Shown here: positions 12,501 through 24,500 of the stretch, piece by piece
Numbering within the stretch: the stretch's first letter is position 1
Layout: each line of letters starts with the position of its first letter
The notes under the pieces: model-generated
Told to the model about the DNA's origin: nothing
The model's input: only the letters and a program-made list of their open reading frames with translations
Database searches by the model: none
Program-made: the position numbers and the translations under genes
Source: Reticulitermes lucifugus
Lineage: Eukaryota; Arthropoda; Insecta; Blattodea; Rhinotermitidae
Direction of reading: 5' to 3'
DNA length: 64,000 bases
Assembly (NCBI GenBank): GCA_026260175.1
Contig: JAKCWW010001734.1
Span: forward strand, 1-64,000

Positions 12501-15500
12501 TTAGTCGTGTTTCACAGTAAAAACCTCTTAATATTATTAGTTGAGTTTCAAGTACATTTCTTTGGATGTGACTCATAACACAAAGTTTTTGCCAGTGCAC
12601 ATCCACTATACTGCTAATGACTACAGTGTACCAATATCATTTATTATGATTTGAATGGTTCTTGTCTCATCCAAGTTAGTTATAGCTTATTGATCTTTAT
12701 GTACAATCTAGTTCTCCCTCTCTCCCCAATCTCAGTTCTCCGTTCTTCACCTGGTTTTCCCATTTTCATTTTATCTTGTATGTGAGGGTCCTAAATTTCT
12801 GTCTTCAGTGGAATTTTTTACACTATCTTCCTGAATGCTATTTCCTCGTTGATTTGTGGCCATTGTTGTTCAGGAGCTCCTCTCTTCAACTCTGCATTTC
12901 TGGGCATTTCAACAATAGATGGGATTCTCTGTCCTTCACACATAGGAGGCATCTGTGCCTCTCCGTACTCCCTCTTGCTCCTCTTAGTTTCCAATTCCCA
13001 GCCTGAACCATGCTGTACCATCTCTTTCTTTCATAGTGGAACAGGATGTGTCCACCTGTTTTCCCTAGGAGTGTTTCAATTCCTCCTATGGTGATGGTGA
13101 TCTCTTCTCTCCCATTTCAGCTAGCCGCTTCTGTCTTTGGATATCACCACGTCTGATTTTGATAATCATTACATACATCATCCTATTACTAACATACTTC
13201 ACAGTGCTGATATGATTTTGTTGCATATGATGAAGCCTGTTCATAATGACTTCTAACATCCTAGTTCCAAATCTTGCATCTGTTTTCTGTTTCATAACAT
13301 TTTGCTACATGCTTGATATTTATTGGTCATCCCTAAAGCTGGAGAACCACTCTGTGTTGCCTATTCATGACTGCTTATTCAAAATGTTTGTGGCTCCCCT
13401 GCTTATTGGAAGCCATCCCTTCCATCTGAAGCGTGCAGATACCCTAAGCTGAACTTTCAGTTGCACTTAATATAAATTGTTATCATGGAAGAAATATATA
13501 ACAATTTTAAGAAATTATGTAGTCATATCTTAGTCACAGAAATCCATGAATAAGTTTTCCAAGACCATAAGGCACCTTTCCTAAATTTCAAGAAATATGT
13601 AACAGTTGCAAGAAATAACACAGGCTTGTGCAACAGTTGTAATTGATAAAGAACTGCCTAAGAACACAGCATGTTATCAAACAGATATAATTCCAGTTTA
13701 CTCCAGTAGGAAATTTTTGTATGTTCAGGCACCTTTTGTAATCATAGTAATTGCCATATGTAAGACATTTGTTGCAATAACATACACTAATGTTTCCAAT
13801 TATTCATGCAGCATTACTTCACCATTATTCTGGATAAAACAGACTTATAAGAGTAATTTGTAAAGACTTCCAGGTGACCGAAGATGCCATTCTCACCTCT
13901 CCGTACTCCACCAGCTCAAACACCTGCCTGAATATCAACATAAAGCAGTTACAGCATCAGTAGAGAAAGTAAGATTTGTTCTTATCCTCTAATTTTGCAG
14001 TATTTATTCTGCTTCATTATAGTTTGTTAATTGATCTTTGGCAACAGAGATTTTAAAGTATGGCTTCCGTTTTTCTTGTGCAGGAAGTTGGTGAAATATT
14101 TGATGTGTAGCACAGAAGCATGCTGTGATGGTAATTTCATAAAAATAGTGTAACAAAATTTCATGTAGCTGACTGACTTCTCACGGACTCTGCTCATTTA
14201 GTTAATTAGCTGGTTAAGAGAATTTCATAAGTGACTGTTCAGAAGTGCATAATGATTAATATACTTATAGACTTTGTTTTTACATGTGAGAAAATTGTAT
14301 TAAGGAAACAGGTTTATTTTATAGATTGAGTGGCTGATGCGTGATGAGATTGCAGCCTTCCTGTTGGACACATTTCCATTGGACAAGAATACATTAACCT
14401 TTGTTGCTAATCATGTTGCCAATTCACCTGGTCGACCAAGTTGCTTAATGGAGCGTGTTCGATTGCAGTTTGTTTTCGGGGCGGATCGTAGTCTCAAGTA
14501 CTTTTTGCAGGTGATAATCAACTGTTTATGTTCTGTAAATCTGTACTGTCTTTTGGTACTCTATAAATAAAGGTGAGCAAAATTGGTGGACAAACTGTGA
14601 ATATGTTGAAATTTTAAGGCAAACCGTTTTTTCGTATGGGTATCATTATAATCATAATAAGCAGCACATGTCATCTTGTAATTTATGATGAGAAATAAAT
14701 CTTCATCAACCAACAACTGCACTAATTAAAATTTATTTAACACTTTAAGATTGCCCTACATATGTTTCAGTCACGAAGTGACCGAAACTTATGTAGGGCA
14801 ATCTTAAAGTGTTAAATAAATTTTAATTAGTGCAGTTGTTGGTTGATGAAGGTTATCTATTACCATAATGCACGGTGAACAAAAAGTTAAGTTGAGAAAT
14901 AAATTGTCTCTTTATGATGCCAAATTATAGCAGATGATGGTTTATACCATGGTAATCTGGCACTACTAAGGTATTTTTGCACTCTTGCATAGTTAACTTC
15001 CACAGTGTGTAGTATGTGTATTAACCTTGAGTTTCGAAGTAGTATGACCGTTGGATATCCATATTATTTGCATAAAATTTCACATTGCAATGTAGGATTT
15101 CCGAAAATTAAGCTTGAGTGGATACCACTTGTGTGAACACGATCAGCTGTACTACCTTGTTCGTGACAAACATTCTGCCTCTGCCTCTGCTTCTGCATCT
15201 GCTTCAGCTTCAGACCCAGTCACAGGAGTGATAACCCACAAGAAAAGTGGGTCTATGTTGCTTTCAGCATCAGGCATTAAGCTTCAGCCAGGACAGGTGG
15301 CAGACCATGCAGAACTGTGGACTGACATTGGCCGCCAACTAACAGCTGCTTCAAGTGAGTCTGTACAAGAATCCTATAACTGTTATACTTGAAGTGCAAA
15401 GTAAACATTAGCACATTACATACTAAGGTCTATTTCATTTGTCCCTAATGTCCAAGTACATTTATCTCTACCATGGAACCATTTATGATGCATGAATATT

Positions 15501-18500
15501 TCATTTACCAGTGCACTGAAATTCCATTAACCTTACAGGTTTTTTGTTACCGTATTCATCTGATGCCTCTGTGTGTGTGTGTGTGTGTCCACCCGTGCGC
15601 ACGTGCATGCATGTGTGTGCATGAGCAGCGCATTCTACCCCTTTATGAATGATTTATGGATATTTTCAAAGCAACCTGTGGCAAAGGGTGCATGATAATT
15701 CAAATTTGCCCTTATTTTTTCATAAACTTGTACCTCATGTCACTGACCAGCAACAAACTTTAGATACACCAGATGACAGCTTTAAGAGATGGTAATTTTT
15801 TACTTTAAAAATAAAATTTACTTGCAGAGGGTTAAATAATACTGTATCCCTGATTTAAAGCATAGCCAGCAGTCCTGTCACATGAGTAGATTTAAAATTC
15901 CCTGTTTAGGATTATGAAATGTTACTCCAAAATTAAAACATGGCCATAAACCCTGTAGTACTGGGAGGGTTAAAGTTTCCCATGCAGTAAATAATTAAAT
16001 ATATGTGTAATTAATACATTGCTGTTGTAGGTGAAGACAATGTCCTTGTGAGTGACAGCTTTGTTGACACTGTAGAATCAAATGTCCCAGTATCCAGTGG
16101 TAACATAAAACTAGATGACAGTGACACAGAAGAAGAGTCCAGGCCACAAGGCCAACTACGACCTCGACCCAAGTGTAAACACGTGGTTGCTGTTGGTGTG
16201 AAATCACAAGGTACTGAAGACAATTGGCTTGCTCAGCACACAGCTGTACAGCTGAAGAATACTCTAAGGTAATACGATATGAGTGAGTCATTTCTGCCTG
16301 TTTTTGTGTTTTGTTTGCACTTGTACCAAAATACTGAAGAACAAAGCAAAATTCTATTTTTATATTTTTATATCAATTTCAGTTAAAATATGTGGTGTTA
16401 TGATCATGCTAATGAAGCTTGCTTTGGTTAAAACTGTAATTAATAGTAAAAAGGGAATTGCCCCAAATAATGCTCTGTGTAAAAGGAGATGCCAAGTGAA
16501 ACCAAAAATACTGAACTAAGCATCGTGAGACAACATGTTTCATTCAGCCTCAGAGGACCATCTTCACAGCCTTGTTACTTTGGAATTACATCTGTTTTGT
16601 ACCCATAAATTCAAACTGTATATACTTGAAAAAGTTTTGTTGCAATAATGTTTGTACATTAATAGTTTTGCTATTTGTGTTTCTTAAGGATTTCCATTCA
16701 ACAGTACAGTGAAACTTGCATATAGTTTTCACTTATGGAAGCTCTTTACTGTGATATTTGTTATTTATGGCTGTATGGAATTATTAGTTTTATTGTTGCT
16801 ATATAATTCTATATAGGATTAAATTATTATTTTCATACTGTTTTTGTGTTTTCATTCAAGTGTTGAAGTAAGATTTTAAGCAAACTGCAGTGACTCTGCA
16901 GTATAAGACTTACTGGTTTCAGACTGCTCAAATAGTGTGTGGGTTTGAATTCCACAACGTTTGTTGAATTCATTGTGTAGGTTTAATTGTTTTGTTACAT
17001 GATTATAAGTTGTGAGGACTGGAATAGGATTGATGTTGCATCCTTTGATTTTCTACCAGAAAATTCATCATTTGTTTCGTTATTTTACTTCTTGTAGTTA
17101 AAACACTTTTATACATTATATGTGATAATGTTTATAGTGAATATTAATTAAGTGGAGTTGACCAAAATTTTCAAGTATATAAAATGTTTTCATTTACAGT
17201 TTCTTAATGAAAATATTAATGAGATAACTCCGTGAAGCAGAATGTTTTTTTGGGAAGCTGACAGTCACATAGCTACTCAAAACAATACACCTTTTGCTCC
17301 AGTGGATCCTGAAGGGTTGTTACCATGATCATAAGAACCTACTTTGGTCCTTGCCCTGTGCCAGATGAATCCAGTCCACATCTACTGACTATTTTTAAGA
17401 TCCACTTTAATACTTTCCTCCCACTTGTGTTTTGGTTTTCCAAGTGGTCTCTTCCCATGGAAATACTGTATGCTTGTCTCATGCAGGCTACATACCCTGC
17501 TTATTCCATCTACCTTGCTTTTATCATCCTAATAATGAAGTTCCTCCTGCTTGTCCAGTCTCTGTCACATCCCTGTTTTTGAGCATGCTTAATATATGTT
17601 CTTCCTTTGATGTGAGACACCAAGTTGCACACCCATACAAAACGCAGGTAATATTGTAATTGTGTGTATGTTAATCCCTGTATTTCTAGACAGCACACAG
17701 GACGAAAGATTCTGAAATGAATGGTGGCACACATTTTCCAAATTAAATCTGCTCATAATTTCTTCATAAAAGCAATATACACTTCTGTCATTCCTATGTA
17801 TTTGAACTTTGCCACATTTTATAATGGTTTGTTAGCTGTCTTTGATTTTGTTGTGCATTTTAGTGGTGAGGCATGAACATATACAGTACTTGGTTTTCAC
17901 TGTATTTATTTCTAGACCAATCTCTGTCCTGCTGTGACAGCGTTGATGTATCCCAATCAACTGTAATTGCTTATTTGTTGAACCTTCCTAATACATTTTC
18001 AAATAACAAAATGTGTTTCAATTATCAGTTTGTTTTCATTTTCCAGGAATGCATCAGGCAGTGATGAAAAGCCTGGGCCTGATCAGAGTTCATGTGAGGT
18101 GCCTAGCCCAACAGGTGACCATAGCCCACAAGAAGACCATAATCTCTGTGATATTGCTAGTCTGCCTGAAGGTTCATGTACTAAGGAAGTTCTTAGTCCT
18201 GGGGACAGTCCTGCTGGAATATTGAAACTTCGGCAGAGCTGCGGTTTTGGTGACACATCTTCAAGAAATGGTGACATAGGATTGGAAAGGGAAGGTGACA
18301 AAATTGTGGCACGAGAAGTATCCCCAACTCGGTGGTGTGCAGTAACTGCCTGGCAGCGCAGGCAGCAACAGCAACAACAACAGGGAACACCAGGACACAG
18401 GAGTGAGGTGTCAAGCATTGTAGAGAGTGCTTTGGACACTGAAGATGGTGAGTAATGTATTGTACCAGTGTAATTGTACATGGGAAGTATGAAGGTGAGT

Positions 18501-21500
18501 CAGATAAAAATCTTACGCATTTTTACTAGCTAATTTAGTGCAGATAGGTTCAGTATAGCTTTGTCATTTTTCACGATAGTCATGGACGATGTGGTGAGTT
18601 GGACTATCAGTGACGTCGAGTGTAGTGGCCACTGTATCCGGGCACTTGCAATCCTCCCCACCCCTGCCTCAATAAATACAACTTTTCATGCATTAGTGAG
18701 CAAATTTTATGCTGTATGTCTGCTTTTGGTTTCAGTGTGATGGTGTAGAACTTCTTAAACAAAGACATTTTGTTCTGTGCTCACAATTTTCAGGATATGA
18801 AGGATATGCTGGTGATAGTAGTGATTCAGCTGATGACTGTGAGTGGCTGCAAGACCTGGATATGCGACGGCCATCTCTGCCGAAGTTCTGGCTTATCATG
18901 AAGGTTAATCCTGATGCAGTGACAACCTATTTCCACTGCCGGTATGATACTGTTAAACTGTTCACCATGGTAATGGATGATAACTAAGTTTTATCCCAGT
19001 GGTCAAGTAGACTGAACTTAAACTTTGTGGTCTTATTGTGTAGGGACGGACAGACAGTTAAAATTCACTTCGGATTGTTCTCACACTGTTATGTTCGATA
19101 AAGAGTGTTTGAAAGCAGGTGAAATATGTATCATATTTACTCTTGAAAGGTGATAATAAATGTTCTTTTAGCTTAATGCCTAAGGCAGGCATACAATGTG
19201 AAATTTGTGGTTGTCACTGCAGTGACTGTAGAGATCACTATTTAATGGAAGATGCCATGTAGTCTGCGGAAGTGTACAGTGTACAATAAATTCATGTACC
19301 CTGATGATGGAGATAGCAGGGTACTCTGAAATTTCAGACTGTATTATTTCACATCTCAGAAGACAGCACTCTGCAAGCATGAGGTGTTGTTCACAGGATG
19401 GGTTTTATTTTCTGTATCTTCTAAGAAACCAAAACCCTGAGATATATATGTGTGTGTGTGAGGTATTCCATATTGATAGACAGTCCCTTCATTGTATTTG
19501 AAATCTTAAACCAAGTATTCATTTTCAAATAGGACAATTTCATATTTAATGTGTCCCACCTCCTTTGAATGTGTTGAGTGTGCCAATTTTATGCATACCC
19601 AAAACTTGTATGATTCCGCAAATTGTTTTTAGTGACATGAATTGTATAGACGTTTTCATGTCATTGCCAAAATTTATGTCAGTGCTAAGTGGTCAGGTTC
19701 AGACACCGAATGCTGCACTTATTATACCAAAGTCCTCTATCGTGTGATTGCTGCATGACTGTAGAATTATTGCATTATTGTAGGTGCTCTGATGGAGAGG
19801 GGGAGGCTCCATACAGAAATATTCAGCGTAGTGCAGTGGCTAGCATCAAGCGCCTTTGCAAAGTGGTGAACCAAACAATGCTCCTGCAGAACTTGCATGA
19901 CACTAGGATGTGTGATCAGTTGCTTGAACAGGAGGCTAGTGAGGACGTTTGGAAGGCTGGACCAGGTATGTCTTAGAAGAGTTGCATATTAATTTCCAAG
20001 CCTTTGTGGAATTGTATTTTTAGCAGGGAATATGGCTGCTAAATTGTTATGTAACATTGGCAACATGTTTAAAAACAGTGCTGTGCAGATTTTGAATTAG
20101 CAAATTCCATAGAAATGTGCTCCTCTTCCAGTTTTCATTGTAGGTCTTGCAGCATTGATTATGATGATAATAATGCAGTAATGTATTTATTTTGAAAATT
20201 CTGTTCTTAAGCCTTGACTTCTTATTTTTGTCCTAGACAGAGATTGACAAGATAGTTATTCCACTTTTGAAAGTGACATATTATGAATGTTTGTGCTTTC
20301 TGTAAGTATGAAATATTAAGGCACCCCCTGCAGGTGAACCGTGAAGTAACCATTTGTTCTTCCAGACACAGTACAGTGTAATAAAATTCAGAATAGGCTA
20401 CCTCTTATAATTTAGTAAAACATAATAAACTGTAATTTAAAATTTAAATACCCAGAAAACTGGGCTTCTAGCAGCTTGCACTAGTGTTTTAATGGAATGA
20501 GCACAGGATTCAGAGCAGCATAATCTTTCATGTTTGACACATTTGCAGAAAGCCAGCGGCAAGATGGAGAAATTGAAACGCAAGGAACCCACCTGGAGGC
20601 AAGTCTCAAGTTCATGCCAGGTTGGTTTTCATGCAGTGTGATGTGGGAGACTCATTTTGCCTTGCATCCACGTCTGAAGACAGGGCCTGGTATACCTGGC
20701 TTCTCCCGGGGAATCCAGGCTTTGCGTACTGTACTCAATCGTTTCTCTGTTAACAACCGTAAAAATATGTTTGTGTATCGGGACAATTCTGGAAATGTTT
20801 TCTATCTCAGGTGAGTTGTTTTGTATGTCAGTTAAGTTTCTTTTCATAATGAATACATTAGAATTCCTTTAATCTGGCAGGTAATCTGATCCTGATCATC
20901 TAACACTTCTGACAGTTCAGAACTTAATGAAAGTAGTCCCAAGATTGGAAGTTCTACCATCCGTAACTTCTGGTGTGCATACTGATTCCGTAACTTTATC
21001 TTGAGTTATGTGGACCTTATTGAGCCCATTGAGGTATTATAATGGCTTAAAAAGACCCAAATATGTGTAAACAAGGTACTGCTGCAAAAGGAAATACATA
21101 AATTTAATGATTCCTCAGAAACTTGAAATAATTAGAAGCTTGAAAGTGGTGAAAGCCAAAGAGAGGTTATGGCTTTTTACAACATAGGATCATCAACTAT
21201 GCATGATATTGAGAAACAGAAGGACCAATTTTTATATTTGTACATTTAATAAGGATACTAGAAATTAATGAACAGTTTATGTAATTAACATATTATTTGA
21301 ATGAGCATTGAAACAGTTATAATATTTGTATTAACCAGTAGTAGTCTTACTGAGACCCAATGAACATGAGTTGAAGTCAAGGTGAGAAGGTTGAGTGATG
21401 TTTACTTGTGCAGTGGACAGTGGTGATGATATGAAAGGCCAAAGCACATCTACAGAAAAATAAATAAAGGTAAAAGTAAATGTTGTAAAGTTTTGATTAT

Positions 21501-24500
21501 TTTTATTGTGATCAAACATAAAATCAATTTAAAGAAGTCTAATTTGGCCCTTTGAACTCCGAATTGATGATATACTGTATATGTGAAATGTGGTGCACAC
21601 CTTTGTAAAAATGCTATTGACAAGGCAGTTACCACCCTCACCCCTGGTGTATTGTTTGAGGCATGATGTTATGTCCTGTTCTGAATTTATACAGCAGCCT
21701 TCCCTGTTTTGCAGACTGCATGAAAGTGTTCGTACTCATAGCAAGTCCACTCCTCCTGGAGGTATCGGCCGTTCTGATACAGAAGATAATCTACCTGGCC
21801 CAGTATCTCGAAGCTCTTCCATTGCTTCACTTAATGCACGTAAACATGCAGGTAGTGCAGCAGGAAATTCAGCATCAGGCGGAGGTGTTCCTGAAGAAGC
21901 TCTAAATCAGGTTAGGATTATAGCATTGTGATCATGTAATAGAACATTAGATTCATGAAGCCGATTTCCCTTTGTTTCAGTGTTTGTCTAACCAAATTCA
22001 ACTGTAGTTTAATCATTTTAGCTGTTTAAAAAGTCGCCTTATTTTGTATTACTTTTGCTGTCAAAGTAATATTTTTGTTTGAGATCTGCGCTCTTCTGGG
22101 ATATTACACAGTGACAGATGCGTGAAATCATGGTTAATATTTTTGTTTGTTTGTAGTATTGCATATTTCTGTGTGTATATAATCCAGACCTTCAGTATCA
22201 GAGTGTGGTATAATGTACACCATTAGGGAGTATCCCTATATGCTTGATCGATTTATTAAAAGTATTCTTGTTTGTCTGTATGTTTGTTTGCATGAGCTCT
22301 AGTGGGAAAGTGTTAGAATATGGTGGCATTAACTTTTGGAACACTCTTTATTTTCAGCTGCTGACAGCTCATTAAATAAACAGCAAATACAAACAAGTAA
22401 AACAGAAATAGTTTAATGAATGCATAAACTTTGCTGCCCATTTATGCAAGTATGAATTTCAGCATTTTGTAGTTTTAATTGTTCTGATGTTCTTGCAGCT
22501 GTAACAGTGCTGTGTTTTATTAAAGTTTATTACTGCAGCAAGGGTTTTCAATGCTCAAGTCTGTTGATGATTGCAATACTGGCCAAGAATAAATACTGTG
22601 TCATGACTAGCATATATTTCAGGGAAGTCTGAAAGTCTGCTGTCAATTGTCTCAGAACTGTTAGTGATGTAAACTTCACCATTTCAAGGCATCTGTCATG
22701 TCTGACATATATATAAATCAATGCAAAAATTGCTCAATATTCAGTTGATACTTGGATTAGGCGCAAATGAGTGTCCACCAGATTGGTGCCAAAACGACTA
22801 AAGATGGACTGAAGGAACAGCTGGAAAACTGTAGGCAAAATGCAGCTGCAGTGATCTTGAGAGGGAGTGTAGTGGCAGTACTGACGTCACAGTGATTGGG
22901 CTCACCATGTACTTCCGAGAAAGCAAGTGAACGTCATGGCAGCAGAAGCTAGCAAGTTCACCACTGCCAGAATGGTTCAGGATTCAACATTCTGTCCTCA
23001 GAGTCATGGCAACTATCTTAAGGGAAAATGTTTCTGCGTTATTTTCCTGCTAAGCAGCTGGGAATGTGTAAGAGAAACTTTTCATGGAGGCTGATGCTAC
23101 TGTAAAACAATGCTTGGCCTTATACTTCCCATAAAAGAAGTAAATTTCCCAAGATAATTGGCTGAGGAGTGCTTTAGCGCCCCAAGTAATCGAGAGAAAC
23201 ACAGTGAAGAGGTCTGTTAGGATGACATAAACATATTGCATACAACTGGGAATAAGAATTCATATTTTGATGGAAAAATTGTATGGGATTGGAGGGTAGT
23301 TGTAAATATAAGAAGATTAAAAATGAAGTGAAATCTTGGAATTTATTAACTTACTGGTCAACAGCCATTACAAAAGTTAGAATGTAACTTTGAATTATAT
23401 GTTAGATTATGTGATAATGATAAAGCTTTCTTTGTCATTAAGAGACAGTGAATATATTTTGATAATTATATTTATATTTCCTAGGGAGATGTACGACCAC
23501 GAGTGCAGTCTTTTGGTGAGAAAGAGCTTTATGTGCAGGCTTCATCCACAGGAATGATTTCTCAGACTGGCCTAAGCTCCAGTGATGGTAATGCTACCAC
23601 CCCAACACCTTGTGTTACCCCACAACCAGTCTTATCTCGGTCTGAAGACACTGTCATCCTAAAGGTGCACGGCATTTCAGAAGCAGGTACTATGTTCCTG
23701 AAGTATATGAAATTCATAGTCATTACTATTACTACTACCACCAGACTGGCCACCACTGCAGTCAGCTGTTTATGAGGTTGAATGGCCGGTTGTTTTTTTT
23801 TATATATATATATAAAGGGTATTACATTAAAATGGCTCATATCTACTTCCTCATCATTTGCATCCTACAATTTGTCTTTAATTCATCCCTATATTACCAC
23901 ACAGTATAGTACAGTTGTTAGGCATTCCTGCTTCATTTGTAGGAAGTTCTGTGTAAGAATCTTAGACAAAAGACTGGCTTTTCTTAGTCTCCACAAACAA
24001 GGTCTTGTCTGGTACTGAAAAAATATGCCAGGAGTGCCAGATCTCACTTCGTTATATAGATGGAAGGCAGCATCATTCACAAACTAATAACCCGTACTCT
24101 AGTTAATATAGCATTGTTAAACAATGCACATTGTTCAGAGAAATATAAATGATACTGAATATGTTCTTTATATTTGCAGCAGGAAACTGCTTGTACAGGT
24201 TGATTTACTGTTTTATATTTTCAGATACAATTCATATGTATCATGTTTCAGAATTAACTGCAGGTCTTGTAGCATAACTGAAGTGCAACACATGTTAAGG
24301 TGTTATATCAGACTGTTTTAAACATGGCACAGTTGCTGTATGGCTTTCCAAGAACATGTCACTGCATGTCTTTGACAGCAGTATTATAGAGTAGAGAGAA
24401 TATATTCACTGATGGGGTATCTGCACAATATAACAATTTTGTGAATCAGTACCACATTTTTTCACGTCACACGGGAAAGGACCATGTGATGGTATCTGGG

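Noticed and set aside
12720-13450. Possible decayed LINE on the minus strand in intron 9
   Set aside because: A few faint resemblances to the end of a reverse transcriptase reading frame, but frames are broken everywhere and no catalytic motif is visible. A translated search would be needed.
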